From contig WBMZ01008661.1 of assembly GCA_013400975.1 (NCBI GenBank), positions 62,001 through 126,000 on the forward strand: a stretch of DNA of 64,000 nt, given 5' to 3'. Both the position numbers and the translations under genes were made by a program. The notes under the pieces were generated by a model, which saw nothing but the letters and a program-made list of their open reading frames with translations, was not told where the DNA came from and did not search any database. Shown here piece after piece: positions 13,501 to 27,900 of the stretch. This DNA is from Atrichornis clamosus. Taxonomy: Eukaryota > Chordata > Aves > Passeriformes > Menuridae. Position 1 is the stretch's first letter. Every line of letters begins with the position of its first letter.

Positions 13501-16500
13501 GCTGTTGGAATTTCACAGTTAATGGTTATGATTGGGATTTTCTCACCCATGTTTTTCACTCAGTGGAAGGTGTTTTTCAGCAGGGACATCTGTCCCTTTC
13601 AGTAAAACAGTTCTGACCAAATTGGGGTGGTAAAGGCTCTGCTGCAGAGACAGGACTGGATGTCAGAACAAAGAGACAGAAGGAAAGCTATGTAAGTGAC
13701 TTTGCCTGAGGGATCACAGGACTCTTGGGGCCAGCACTGGACTTCTACAAAGCCATATTCTCAGCCAGTCAAGACTGTTGGTGCTCTTTTCAAGTCAGCT
13801 GTTCTGCAGAGTGCAAGTGATTCTCTCTCTCTCTAAGGAGAGGGAGCCAGAAGCTTAAAAATTTTAGTTTCTTCTGAAACTTGCTAGGAATTGATTAAAT
13901 AAGCTAAGAGGGCTCCATAAGTGTAAGCATTATAACTGAGGAGTTAGACTTGGCCTTCCCATTTGAATGAAGTGGTGGGTGTATTACAACGAATCTTGAC
14001 TGAGACTTTCAGGGTGCTTTAGCACCCCAGTCATCAGCTCCATCCAGCTTTATGGGCTACTCCCCTCAGCTGCTCCAGCAGACAGTTTGACATCCCAGCT
14101 AGCTGGCCCATCTGCATCAGCCTCTGCTGTGCTGTGAAGAACACAAATGTGCCAGATTTGCCAACGCAGAGAGATGGCCATCTGCAAGAAGCAGTCACTT
14201 GTGAAAATGCTCCTCCTGTTTCTAAAGGGAACTGGTTTTGCAGTTAGTAGTTAAAATTAGGGAGCTGCTCTGTCTTAGCTGTTGAGAGTTCTGCTTTGGC
14301 TTTGCTTAAACCCATGTTTAAATCTATTTATCTTTTCAAGGTCGAGTGTTTCCTTTTTGTCAGTGCACTTTGAATATACTTGTTTATGATCTCTTTTCCA
14401 CTGCCAGCCCACAAGACTAAACATGCTTTATATTTTTCATGGTACATTTCCTTACTTCCTGCTCTTGCCTCCTCACACTCACACCCAGAGATCTGGGATG
14501 GTCTGAAGGAAAGACAGAGCTCCTGCTGTGTTTAAAGATAGCTCCTGGTCTGGATGGGTAATTCACTGTCTGGATTGCCAATCTGGCTATGAAATGGATC
14601 AGTCATGACTGAAATAGGCTGTTCTACAGTAGCTTTCTAGTGGTCTTTTTGATACAATTTATTCGTGTTCTTATCAGTCCAATCCCATTTGTCACAAATC
14701 ACCACCACAATTGTGCTTAACCTGCTATCAACCTGATCTCTACCAAAATGCTGTGAGTCCTTGGATACATCTGTCCTGCCTGGATTTTCTCCTGGTGTTG
14801 TTTTCTGTGTTGTTGCTGCAACAGTTCTTTTTACAGAAATATTGACTCAGTGCTTTTTGTCAATCAGAAAAGACAAGTCAGTGCCTCAGCGGTAAGGGCA
14901 CAATCAAACTTTTGCTGTCAGCAGACTTTCACTGTCAGCTATGCCATTTGAAGATGCCATTGCCTCTTCAGGGTGCAGGTCACTGCTGGTTTTCTGACCA
15001 TTTCCAAAGCTGTGATGCTGAACAAGACCATACAAACCTCTGATCAGCTTCAGTCAACCATAAGGTTTTGAAGGGTCAGCACTGCTGTATTATAATCTGG
15101 GTGATTTTGGGAACAGCAAGCTGGGGAGTCCAGGTGTAGAGGGTCCCTCCTGCTGGGGGATCACAGGTGTGGCTGCTGTGAGTAAGAAGGTGTTGTTGTG
15201 TGACACTGTGGCAATGAAAATGCCTTTTGCTGGCAGAGACAACCCTAAGAGTCTGTACTCAGCCTGTGTGTGCACTCAGAGCAGGACTAGACACCCTTTC
15301 CACTGATGAAGGTTTGCTGCTGCAGCTCATGTGGTGTCTGTGGAGTCCTGTTGATCTGCTACTGTGCTTATCATGGTTTGAACCTAAATCAGCTTGGATT
15401 TTCAGGCAATGTTCGTCCCACATCTTGGGAATCAGCTTGGACTGAGTCTCACTAAGTGATTCAGATGTTGCCACCCTGCTGCAAAAAGCTAAGCTGGACA
15501 GATCTGGTTTTGTGGGTCATTGTCCTCAGGATCAGAGAATGGGTCTGGGCCCATTTTATTTGCTGGTATTGCTGTCCTCTTTGTGCTTCACTCTATGCCC
15601 AGTGTCTCCACCTGGTTTTCCTAAATCCTAAAGATGGCATTGTAATACAAAAGCATAACCTGAAATAAGACTGATCATTCAATACCCAGGGAGACATCTC
15701 TTAGGGTTTTCTGTACCCCCAAGGTCACCCTGTCATTCCAGTGCTCTCAAGGGACACAGGAGATGGGCTTGATTAGACAGGCAGGAATGGAGCCATGTGG
15801 TCTGCAGTTATATTTCCCAGTAGCTTCACTGGAGTCCCTCCTCTCAGTGCACCAAGAAGTAGTAAGACCAAAGAAGGAAAACATGGGAAACAACAAATAG
15901 GAGCTGAAAGTTTGAAGTTCTTTTCTCACGTGGCAGATTTGCTCTGTGGCTTTCACCAAATTTCCCTAAGCTTTAGTATCTTGGCACTGAAAATGGAGAA
16001 AATACTTTACTCCCATGGTGCAAAACCAAAGTGCAAAACTCGTTGAAGGATCCATCATCAGCAGAGTTCATTAGATCAGCAGATGGGAGCATTTGTGTGG
16101 CATTTGTTATTTGCATCACAGACCTCCCTTTTTGTCCGATCAGGAGGGTTTTTTGCCAGGGTGTCTTGTTAGAACTGCCACTGGCATCTGGGCATGCACT
16201 ACACATTTTACCTGCTCTCTGAACATTGATCAAAGCCTCTGGGAGGAGAAGCCAGCAACACACTAAATACATGTCAGCTCAGCTGTTTTCACATGCAGAG
16301 CTTTGCTTAGCCTACTAAAGCTCATTGTCTCCAAGCCAAGTAATTGAAGGAGTCGAGGCCCTGTTTAACCTTTTGGGAAGAGCTGATGCTTTGACATCCA
16401 CAAAGAGCTGCTTTGTTTGAGGAGCTAAGGGTTCTTTGCAAGATTAGGCTCAGGTATTACAGCCCAGCACATGCTGGCTGTAATGAGGAGGTAGGTGGTT

Positions 16501-18811
16501 GGGAATGGGATGGGGGAGCCCTGGGGCTGGACTGACTCCTCTGCCTGAGGGAACCTGGAACTGCACGTCCCCCCCAAGGACATTGACGCAGACACCAGGC
16601 TGAAGTAGAATACCCTTGAGGGAGCTGGAGAAAGATGTTGCAAGCACTCTGTCCCCCATGTTGGATATTTTGCTTTTTATAAAGTAACTTAAACAATGAT
16701 TGATCCATAGGATAAAACCTAATCTTCTAGCCCTTGAACAACTAATTTCAGGCATTGGTTCCTGCTCCTGTAAACAGGAGGGACTGTGGGTTACCCACAC
16801 CAGAGTGCCCTAGAGTTCATTTTGTGATGGCAGACCCTCACTTTAAAGTTTTATTCTGAGTGAGACAGCAGATTTGAAACAGGAGTGTCTTAAACTCTGG
16901 GTTAAAAAGACAACAGTTGTCTCCCTCAGTGTTTGAGCCTGGGTTGTCTAGTCAATGGGCTGAAAAATTCAGGGTAGAGCAACCCAAGTTTTCCCAGGAA
17001 ATGTTCTACCTGAGATCCCAGTACCCATCCCACAGACAGTCTGCCTGTGTAAGGTGGGCTCCTTCACAGGAGTCAAGGCAATATGAATTTTACCCCACAA
17101 CTGTCCAGTATTCAGTACAGCTGTTGATTTATATGTCATGTTGCATTCTGTTACAAAGATGTCTGTAATGAACAAACCTGGAACACCTTTCCTCATTATG
17201 CAGGCTATATCCATACAGCATTTATTTTACCGCTTTTTCTTCTCTCAGTTGTCAGTGGTGCTGTTTTCAGTGCTTCTGCCTGTGTTGGAAGTGAATTTGG
17301 ACCAACAGTCTAAAGAACTGTAATTCCTTATCTAGTAGCAATCATATTCAGCAACTCTGTTAAAGTAATATAGTTAGTGGCAGGAGAAATTGATTTCACC
17401 ACCTATATTCAACTTTATTTCCTTTGTCCCTTTTGGGGTTATTACCCTGACAAGTCACCCTCTAATTGATCACCATCATTCCACAATCTGGAAAATAATG
17501 AGTGTGCTTCCTGAAACAGGCAACACGTGAGGCATTTCTCCAGTGTCATGCCTGGTATTAGCAAGGTAGTCCACAAGCTACTTTGGCATCTTCACCTCTA
17601 TAAATCTGTCCAGTCTAATGAGGATTATGGGTTATTTTAGTTGGAGGGCTGTTAGCTACAGTCCTAAAGACCTGTCTTTCATCTACATCCTTGTGTAAGC
17701 AATTCCTTATGTTTGCTGTCCATATGGACATTGCAAGAACAGAGGAAACTTGCAAGAGCATTTAAGGTACAGAAATCCATAATCACATTTTTTATTTAAT
17801 TTAAAATGAACAACAGCATCATCCAGGTCCCACAGGGTGTAATGAAAATATTGATTGTAGGTAATAAATAACACACTCCTTTTTATTCCAGAACATGGCC
17901 AGAAAGCCAAGTGTATCATTAGCACCTACTGAGGGAGTAAGCTTTAACTGGGTTAGTATTTATGTCCACAAGAAAGCCAGTAACTCTTTTGTGTATTTGA
18001 GCTGTGGAGAGGCACTAATATATATCCTCACACTCTTATAAAACACTGTTTTATGTTGCACACAGAGGGGTGATTCTTGCTGTCCAAGCCCTGGCATAAG
18101 CCATAAATATCTACAAACAGCTGGGCCAGTGCTTTGCAATTACACCTAACTCTCCCCTGTTGGTGCCTTGGCAGTGAGCCTGGCGTACTCTGAGGCTCTG
18201 CCTCATGACCCTGAACCCAGAGACTAAGAATACTTAAAGGGCCCTGGACCACAGCTGTAGAAATGTTTTTCAAGAACAGGCTTCCTTAAACATCAGTTAC
18301 CAGAAGATAAATGACTCAGTGAGCTGAAATGATTGCAGGATGTATGCTGCTGTATTCCTCCATTTGTTGAGGAAGCTCCCTGCTTCCTTCTGCCTCATGT
18401 TCTGTCTGTGCCTGGTGCAGTGTTACCAGCATGCAGGAAGCTCAGGATACACTGTGGTGGGCAAGGTAGGCAGCCTCCAAGTCACCTGGTTCTGTCTTAT
18501 GTGTTTTCCAGAAGGTTTTTGAAGCTGGATGTGGAGCTGATCGCAATTCTTTTTGTTGGCTTTAAGTCTGCTTCACATCTGCTCTGTTTCAAAAGGTCTT
18601 ACACGCTTAGAATAAAGTTTAAAAAATCCATGTGCTTCTTCCTAGTGAGTGGTACATAGCCAGCCTGGAGTGTACTTATGCACTGGACAGTCAGACACAG
18701 GACAGAGATTCTGGTGTCCCATTTTGGAAGTGGACACACAAATGTTGCTTCTCGGTGAACACCTGTGTTTTGGCCACATGGTGGATGTGCACCCAACTGT
18801 GTGAAGATGTC
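7578..18811. other. 11 kb of single-copy non-coding sequence
   Basis: I see no transposon I can name, no RNA gene and no convincing exon in this stretch. The longest frames are 9667-10239 (minus, 190 codons) and 9773-10177 (plus, 134 codons). They overlap on opposite strands, which argues against both being coding, and neither resembles a family I know. A short CT run lies near 13820-13833 and a T run near 12179-12192. The stretch could be intronic; splice sites cannot be assigned by eye. Confidence 0.5.
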
Positions 18812-18952
18812 TTTTTTTTTCAATTTTTTTTCTCTGCAAGCAGTTACAGAAACCTTCTTAGCAAAAAGCCAAAAAGCAAAAAAACAAAAAAATCCCAAAT
18901 TAAAAAAAAAGAAACCCCAAACACATTAGAGGAAAAACAAACAAACATATCC
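18812..18952. repeat. T-tract followed by A-rich low-complexity tract
   Basis: Two T runs interrupted by CAA (18812-18831) are followed about 30 bases later by an A-rich low-complexity tract (about 18862-18952) of the AAAAAGC/AAAAAAC type. The opposing T and A tracts could pair as an imperfect hairpin. No target duplication or retroposed gene body is recognisable, so I call it simple low-complexity DNA. Confidence 0.75.
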
Positions 18953-21884
18953 AAAGGTACTGGAATGTGAGGCAAAAGACTATTTTTGCCTTTTAGGTAC
19001 TGAGCAGGGCATTGTGGTTGACCACTGCCAGTTGCTGGTGCACAAAGCCAGGACTTTTGAGGCTCGAAAGCAGTGTGGTGCTGGGAAATCTCTGCCCCAC
19101 CAACCACCTACTGTTTGGCCTTGGGGTAGTCATGTCATCTGTCTCTGCATCTCTGCTTCCTTCTTAGAATATGCCTTGTCTATGTACACTGGGTTCTCCG
19201 GGGTAAGAACCAGCCCATGACATTTATTAATATAGTGTTTGGCATGCTGGAGCATGACTCGACTGAGGTTTCCAGTTGCTACCGAACTGCAAAATAATTA
19301 AAAGAGTATGTTAAGGCTTCTTTTATGTAATGCTGTCATCTAGACAGTTTATGCGTATTGGCTTCTAGGCTGAATTTGATTTAGACCTCAAAATTATGTG
19401 TCTTGCTTATAAGATTATTTGCTTACTGTGTGCTATACTGTCATGGTTACAACCACTGGAGAACCCCTCTGCATGTGGAAGCGTAGCTGAGCATTTTTTC
19501 TGCAGGGCCATTAGACTGGGACTTGTCCCTGCTTACCCCAAAAGAGCACTCAGCAGAAAATACCCTTGCAAGCACTTTAGAAAGTGGTCTCTGAATTTGC
19601 AAACTCACAAAGAGATGCCTTTGTCTCAGAGGTCTGAACAGCCACAAACCAAAGTGCCTGGCAGATCATAAAATCCTCCACTAGGCACATGATCCTGGCT
19701 CTCTGAGGATCTGAGTTCAAGGGAATATCAGTCTTTTGTGGATTGATGTGACATGGAGACACTCTCCTGTCACCAGCCAAACCAACTTCCAACGAGAAGC
19801 CAAGTCACTGTGGTCACAGTGTTTCTGAGCTTTCTGCCACTGCATAACCCTGGCTGCACCTGGTTTGTTTTGGCTCCATTCAGAGCCCGAACAGAAGTCA
19901 GTTGTGTCTGGTGGGAATACTCCACATATTTTCTGGTGTATCACCAAGCCAGCAGCATGGATAAGAGGAGAGCCCAGAAATACATACCCTTCTTAAAAGG
20001 GCCAGATTAAATAGGCTTTGCCAAATGGGAGCAGTCCCTTTGAGACTATTGACAAGGGACACATGGGAGGTGATGACACAACTACTAAGAGCAGGCCTCT
20101 AGCTCTTGTGCCACATTATTCCCAGACCTTTCACTCTCTTCAGCAAGTTGCAGTCTTTCACATGGTGCTGTTGGCTGTGGAGGCCTTAGTGTGACCCAGA
20201 AGAGGGAATGCAGTGCAGCTGTGGCTTCAGGCAGCCCTGAACACACAAACTCTCAGTAAGCTTGACTTTGAACTTCCAAGTTGTCTCTTTGGTACAGATG
20301 GAGTAGCCCTGAAAGGTGTGCACTGTCACATCACATATGCAGGCAAGCAGTGCAAACTGTGGCAATGGGATAGTAATCGCCTGTGAACGAGCACAAATTA
20401 GTGAGGAAATGCTCATTTTCAGTAAATGGCTTTCAAATAAAACAATCGTGATGGGACAGCTTAAAAAGACTTTTAATTAGTGCATTTTACTTCTGCTGCT
20501 TAGTGCTTTATAACTGCTAAGCTTTTTATTGCGTTACATTTCTTTGCCAGCTTGCATGGTAACCTAGTACCCTACATCACGCTCCAGGAACTGCAAAATC
20601 TGTTGTACCAGAAGCAGCTGACAGCTTCTTGAAAGCCACCTTCGCTTTTACAAGACAAAAGCGTAGTAACCTCTGACAAAGGGATGGTCAGGTACAGTGT
20701 CATTTCCTTTACTCCACTTGTATCTGACATAGCTTCATTTGAGGGGGATAACACTGGAAGAACACTATACCAAAGTACAGTCCGACACAGCTGCTGGCAT
20801 TACCTCAGGCACCTGTCAGAAATGCAATGAATTAGGCAGATTTGTGCCTTAGGTTCAATATTTGTGTAACAGGCAAGGCAAATGTGGATGTGGTGCTGCC
20901 GAGATCACAGATCTGTCTGAAAACTTATGGAGTTCCCTGAGACCAGGAAGTCAATGAATAAAGGGTGGATGGTAACTTACCTGATAAATGATTCCACTGA
21001 GCTGATCTTATGTTGCTAATGGGAATGGCTAATTTGTTCTGTACTGTGCAAGTTAAGGAGAGATCACTTCCCATGCTCCGCTGCGCTTTGTGACTCCCAG
21101 GGCTGCTGTACAGAGGCTGATGCTGCCATGGCCGAGAGCCCACCTTGGCTCTGCACATTTCTGAGGTGAGGTAAACTGCTCGCTGATGAGCATTGTTTGG
21201 TTGGATTATTTCCTCCTGGCACCAGAAAACTGGAGTAAATCCAAAAGAGGGGTAGGATGAATCAGGCAGGCCTCTGGATCATGTCCTGCTGCTGCCACAG
21301 CCCTGCAAAGGCAGCCTGGTGAATACATCCAGCACCAACACAGCAGAGGTCAGTACTGCTGGACAGAGATGCAGAAAGCCCCTCAGCTATGCTGGAGGCT
21401 TCCAAAGCCAGCCAAAATGAAATGCTGGGCATGGGGCTGTCTGAGTTGCTGCCTCTCTCCTGAGGATGGGCACATACTCAAGGTCTGCTGCCTGGGACTG
21501 GGAACTAGCACTTCATCTCCCAGTGTTGCTGGAATATAGGCCTGGAAAAGCTCTTTTACGTTGATGGGCTTGGGGACCTTGTATTTGAATTCACTCTGCA
21601 GGACCTTTCTTCTCTGTTGTTTCCCTTATTCTAAGGAGGCTGCAAGAAAATCTTTTTCTTCAGCTCCTTTAGCACTGGGACTAAACACTGGACATCCTAC
21701 TCACTACAGCCCTTTCCTAGAAAAGGGCCCAGCTGCCTCAGGCAAGTGAAGCTCCAGCCCTGGGTTTGGATTTCACATATTCAGGGATGTGTGAAAGAGA
21801 CATAATAAGCATTGTGAAGAGTGTAAGTAGACATTCATGGGGTACTGAGATATCGTGAAAAACCATGGTTACACAGGACACGGA
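18953..21884. other. single-copy non-coding stretch with an AT-rich block
   Basis: Nothing identifiable. The segment 20440-20560 is AT-rich, contains TTTTAATTAG and CTTTATAACTGC-type words, and is free of simple repeats. It has the texture of a conserved non-coding element, but without alignment this is only an impression. Confidence 0.4.
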
Positions 21885-21967
21885 CACAGACACACCCACA
21901 CACACACACATACACATACATGTATATGTATATATGTATAGATGTGTGTGTATATATGTCCATATGT
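21885..21967. repeat. (CA)n/(TA)n/(TG)n compound microsatellite
   Basis: A CA-rich half (21885-21920) passes into a TA/TG-rich half (21921-21967), giving mostly alternating purine-pyrimidine sequence. The centre at 21911-21930 is a near-perfect 20-base palindrome: nine of ten pairs match around the axis between 21920 and 21921. Such DNA is prone to length polymorphism and can adopt Z-form or cruciform structures; function is not implied. Confidence 0.95.
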
Positions 21968-24900
21968 AGTTCCATGTTCAGTTTTCAATTGGGTATTCAC
22001 TGAGCTAAAGGCAGTGTCCCCTGACTCCTGAAATCTTTCATGTGGGAGAGACTGTAGTGATGTAGCTGGACCACTGCTATTATGCTGTGCCCTTCCCCTT
22101 CTACTGGGGCTGGTGTCTCCTTCTCAGATCCCCCAAAGCTGCCTGGGAACTACAGTTTTCCAGAAGCAGAACTAATCCTGCTGCTTTATTCCTCTGTGTT
22201 GGTAATCCTCATTCTTCTGTAGCAATATCAGGAAAATAAAACACTTGATCTACTATGTAGGTATGTTTCAGTCCAAAGTGAAGGGTTGGTTTTAACTTGC
22301 AAACCTTTGGTCTAGGAGAAAGGGGTGACAGAGCCTGGCGTTGCCATGGATGCTAAGGCTCTGCAATTTGATCTGCCCAGCCTGAGTTCATGAGCTGTGC
22401 AAGGAGAGATCCCTTGGGTAATCACAGAGTCCATCAGGTCACAACTTGGAATGTTGGACCCATTTATAGGTACCCCTCACAGATATATATATATATGTTG
22501 CTGCTTTGTCCAAAGCCCATTTTCAGTTCAGTAGCCTCTCATAAAAATGTTGCAGTAGACAAAATATTCTGGACAGAAATCTGCTGAGCAGAAGAAATCC
22601 TTAGCTGGAAAGTACCCTTTCTTCAGTCTCACCCAACCCAAAACACTGGTTTACAAGTTTGAAATTGTATCACTGTTTAATTAACTTCTGACTGATGTTA
22701 CCTTTAGGATCATGGGCTGGAGACACAGGGTACTAATGATTAAATATCTTGATCCCTATCCCATAATGTTTTGCCAGTTGGCTATCAAAGTATGTCCGGA
22801 GCATCGCAAGCACTTGGCAACTTCACAGCCTTCAGTGATTTAAGAAAAACCCTAAATGACTCTGCAGCTTACATTCCTATTTTAATCTATAAGCAGTACC
22901 TACAGCTGCTGAAGAAAGGCTCTTCAGCGTGCCCTGGGCTTCACAAGCTTTGAGGAACAGTCACAATGAACTCTTTTTCCCCACTGCAAAGAGCTTGGTA
23001 GTTTAATAACAGGCTTTGGACAGGAAGACCAAATGTTTCTCCAGAGATTAACAGCAGGATTCAATGCAATAAAAAGACCTTAGTCTGGTCCTGTATCCAG
23101 GGCTGAAAAGGCACAGTCATGGCTGCATCCCTCCTTTAGGGTGAGTTTGTCTGGTGAACACAACTGGAAAATCCTTTGCCATGGTCCATCTTCTTCAGTG
23201 ATAGGCTTACAATTTTGTCCTGAACTGTGTGAAGTTCCTTCAGCTTGTTTGCTTGTGTGTTATTTGGACCCATTCAGAGTCTATATTTGGGTTAAAAACT
23301 GGGCTGTGTTTTTCAGACACGCAGTAGTGCAGCAGTGCCGGATCTGGCCAGAGGGCTGTTCAGCAGACAGCAAATGACCTAAAGGGATATTCCAGCTCTG
23401 ACAGACAAGTTTTAATGGCATCACATTCAGCAAATTGGAACCAGACAGAGGTAGGTAGTCCTTCCTAGCAGGAGCTCACCCATCTGTGGCCAGACATGCT
23501 GGGAGCTGGGGCGAACTGGAGACGGAAATCTGTCTGTAGCAGTGGCTTTGGCTTTTGTGTTGAACATTTTTGTACCATTTCCAGAGATGGACTTGCCTCA
23601 GTGGTTGCTGTTCCTACCCCTTTCTTTCCTTTGGTTTGATTTAAGGAGACTTAAAACCAGTGATGCAGCTGTTCTCCTTATTTGGTTTTGGTTTAGCCAC
23701 AGATTACTTACTCTAAATGTTGCTCTTATCGATACAGAATTCTTGACAGGAAAGACTTTGTTTTCCTGAATATCAGGAAAGCCAACCAGTAAGCCAGCAA
23801 AGTTTCAAAAAAAGATTTGTTAATTGCCTGAATATATCTCACTTTTCCAGCAGATGTGAATCTAAGTGTTTCTGAAGAACCAACTGCTTCAACAGCTTGT
23901 CTCCGTTAAGAGGATGTGCCCTAATCCCCTGTTACAGGTACAGTATTTGTTTCATTCCTACCCACTTCATGTATTTCCCTGCTGCAATTCTTCCTGAAGA
24001 TTTCTGAGCTTAGGGCAAAGTCAAAGTGTGACATCTTTCTATTGTGGCAGTTTCAATTTGGTGACCTTTAAAGGCACTTTCTTGCAATTATGCCTCATCC
24101 TCTTCTCTTCCTTGCTCTGGTTTTCAGGACCCTTTGGGCTCTCTCCACATTTCTTGGGAGGGTGGGTGAAGTTAAATACCAGTGAGGAGTGTAACTCAGT
24201 GATTTTCACTATGTTGAAAAATGTAAACTGTTTCATGCTGAAAAAACTGTGAAAAAACATTTTCTATGATATTTAATTGCACTAATTTTCCAAAAATAAA
24301 AAATTGTGAGAAAATATGCATTTCACCCTAGAGCTCTATGTGTCTTGTTGCTGTTAAGCAGACTGGTGCTGGGAATCACAACCCAGCTATTAATAAGGTA
24401 TTTAAGGGTACTTAACATGCATTTCGTTACTAAACCAACATTTCTGCTGTAGTTTCTCTAGTGTTTCCCATTATCTGATCTTCTAATTATCACAATTTTA
24501 TTCTTGTGTGGGTAATTAACAGGATGTATTCGGGTTCTCTGTGTGACATACTGTGTTCAGTTTTTCACTTCAGAGCTTAAGACCACTTCATTGAGGGCCT
24601 GTAGCAGTGGCCACAAGTCCCAGTTTCCATGGTGGCTGAGAAAATGACAGGTACGATCTGTGGGGTACTCAGCTGGGCCCTGGCCAGAGGTCACCATCCT
24701 GAGCCATTTTTTCCAGAACTGGGATTGATGCAAGTTTAAATTTAAGGAACCTAGCTGCAAACTCTGTCAGCTGAAGAGTCAGTGTGCTTTGGCCAGGATG
24801 GCAAACCATAGAAACATCTGCCAGCTATTTCTGGCAGAAATGTCTTATATCAGCCCATCATGCATTTATCTATAGGACCACCTGTCCTCCTCATTTGTTC

Positions 24901-27900
24901 CCTGTTTTCTTTAACCCAGCTCAGTGCCAGAATCCACTGAGCTGGAATTAGCCCCCTGAGAAAGGGTGACCTTCTCCATTCACCTCGGAGAGGGCAGCAT
25001 GAAGCAAAGGAGGTACCCATACACTTCCTAGCCAAAGGGGAGGGAGGACAGCTGGAATGGCAATCTTGGATTTTTTTTCAAATTCAGCACCCCTTTTGGG
25101 TGGATTTTTAGGCCAAAATCTTCAAGGGGTGTAAAGTTACCACATCACTGCACAGCTTTGCCCTGGGAGACAATATGACTCTGCAGATGCAGAAAATGCA
25201 GTAGAGATGTAATATCAGGAAGGGGGCAAATGTCTACAGTGCAAGACAGACTTCGAAAAGGGCAGCAAATAGCATCATGCCAAAGGGAGGCAAGTGCAGG
25301 GAGAACCAAATGAGATTATACTAATGGAGGAAGCTGTAAACCAAAGCACTAAAAACAAGTACCTGCACAGCCTGTGCTCTGCCCGATGTGTGATATGGGC
25401 TTTAACTGTGGTTGTGGGTACAAAGTGCCCCTTGTACAACAGTTGTGGGGAACATCAAGAGCAAGGACCTTCGTTCTTCATCACTGTCCTGTGCTCAAGG
25501 GTTTTTCTGCCTGCCTTCATTCACTTGCTGCCACGTTGAAGGAGTAACCTGTGTGGGATGATGAGGGCCTAGGAAACCCAGGTTTTCTATATGGAAAAAG
25601 GTCCATTGCAGAGGGGAAGGAAGGCTGGGCAGCACAGCACTGCCCTGCTGCCTGGCCCCTCTCTGCGTGCAGTTTTGAGTCTCAACACCAGTGAATCTCT
25701 GCTAACCTTCATCACTGATTCACTTTCCCATCCCTTGCGCTTGATTGGCTTTACTGAGATTTATTCACCCATGGAAGATGATGACAAAAAGAAATAAGTA
25801 ATCATTCAGGAGAGGTGGGATTAATTCTCCTGCACGAGAATGCACACTGAGCTGTCAGCCTCATGGGAAAAGTCAGCCTCTGAAAAGCCTTTATTTGATG
25901 GTCCTGTCCCCATTGTCTCCATCCTCTACACCACAGACACTGTGCCTGTGCACTTCTTGTAAGTCCCTGCATGCATTCATTCCACCCTCAGTTACATTAA
26001 TTCCTATGGGGAAAATTACATCCATGTCCGTTGTATCACTAACCACAATGCTTTCCAGCACCCTGAGTGGTGAGCAGGTCTTGACATTTATTTTTCCCCC
26101 ACACTTTTGATATGCACTCCCCTCTTTGCCATTTGCAAGCACTGGCTTTGCTGTTGCTGGTCCCAGAGCTGCTGCATGCAGACTTCTCCCCTTCACCCCA
26201 CACAGCTCCCCTCCTGTGCTTTGTCTTCGTGCCTTGTGTTTTCCACAGCAGGGAGGTGTGAAGTCTTTTCCAAACACAGAGCTGGGCCACAGCAATGCCT
26301 TGTGTGCAGGAGGAAGCTATCGAACGTGACTACACTAGAGGTCATCCAGAGGAGTATTCCAAGCATAAATCCCCAACTGCATGGGATGGAAAGTGAGATA
26401 AGGAGAGGGAGAGCTTGCCTGCTCTGCTCACACAGCATGAACTCAACATGGAGCTGTGGTCCATCCAGCCCATGTTAGGCTGCATCACTCCTTCCCTAAA
26501 TGCTTCCCCACGCGGGCTGTGGCCAGTGGTGACATTGGAAAGCAGATGGTTCTCTCCTGAAAAAATGGTAGTTGAATCCTGGATTGTGTTTACATTCCCA
26601 GCAGATACTCAATGTGGAAATATCTTGAAATAGGAAATAGTGTCCCGGCTGAACGAATAAAAGGCATGAGATGAAAAAAAATCACTATCGTCATTTCCTG
26701 AGAGACTTGCCAAATTCCTCGTTGCTGTGCTTGATTTGCACATCCTGCAGATGTGTCTGCTCAAGTTTCCCTTGTGGTATTTTTTTCTTACATGGTATGT
26801 CAAGCACAGATGCACATTCACAGGAGTGAAGGGCTGGTCTCATTAATGATAAGTGAAATACCTACTGTCAGCAAGGGAGTGAGGAAGGGGATGTGACCCA
26901 GTGCACACACGCGGCCGTGGATGAGCCCCGTCACGTGTTGTGTTGTTCCTACTTCTCTAGGCAACCACAAATGGATCACTGCTGCGGACAGCAGAGTTTC
27001 TGCAGGTGAGAAACAGTATCTGCACAGCCCTGAGTGCTGCAATGTGTTCACCATGGGATGTTAAGAGCCACCTTTGGCACAGAGAAGTATATTTTTGCCC
27101 TATATTGGAATGTGGCCTGGTGACATATGGGAACCATCAGGCAGAAAATTTCCAAATTGATTTCTAGATCTTGTTTAAATGGAAAGCATTTCTCCTTGTC
27201 TCTCAAAAGATATCATCCGCACATTTAGTTGCAGGTACTGTTGGGAACCATTGCAAAGGAACTAAGGCAGGCTAGGAAAGCATGGGGTTTGTATAAACAT
27301 AGACTGATTTTAAAATTATGGTTTGGATTATTACTTTTTTTGTAATAACCTAGGCTCAGAAGACCTGGTCGTGAACCTCTGTGATAGCAGATTCTATAAA
27401 ACAACTTCTACCTCCCACTAGAACAGTCTGACCCAGACAGATGCTGACTCCCACTTGCTATCTCCTCTGGTTTATCTGTGTTGAGGTCAGAGCAGGGCAG
27501 AGCTAAGTGGTCACCTGGAGTGATACCTCTAACAGGACCCTGACCTCATTTTCATACAGTCAGAGTCATCTGCTCGAGCAAACGTGACCAGTCAAGAGGC
27601 TTGGGAGCATAGGATCTTGAGCTAAGGCAACTAAATACCAGCTTCTCCTTGCAGCTATTTCCCCCAGTCAGGCAGGGGACACCAGAAGGTCAGTGCTCCC
27701 AAAACACTGTGTCTGGTCTCCCTTTTCGTACAGGGTCTGTTATTTTCTTTTTTTTTTCTCTGCACTGTTTTATTTGGAGGGGCAACAGTGCTGTGAGGAG
27801 CTGCAGAGGTGAAGGTTGGGTTGGAGTGGCAGCTCTCTGGTTTGCAGGTGACAGCGACGGTCTGGCTGGAGTGAGCAACTGTAAGGAAAAAAGGGAAACT

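Noticed and set aside
25891..26295. 134-codon minus frame with an acidic C-terminal part
   Set aside because: Opposed by two plus frames over the same bases and without any known domain or splice support.
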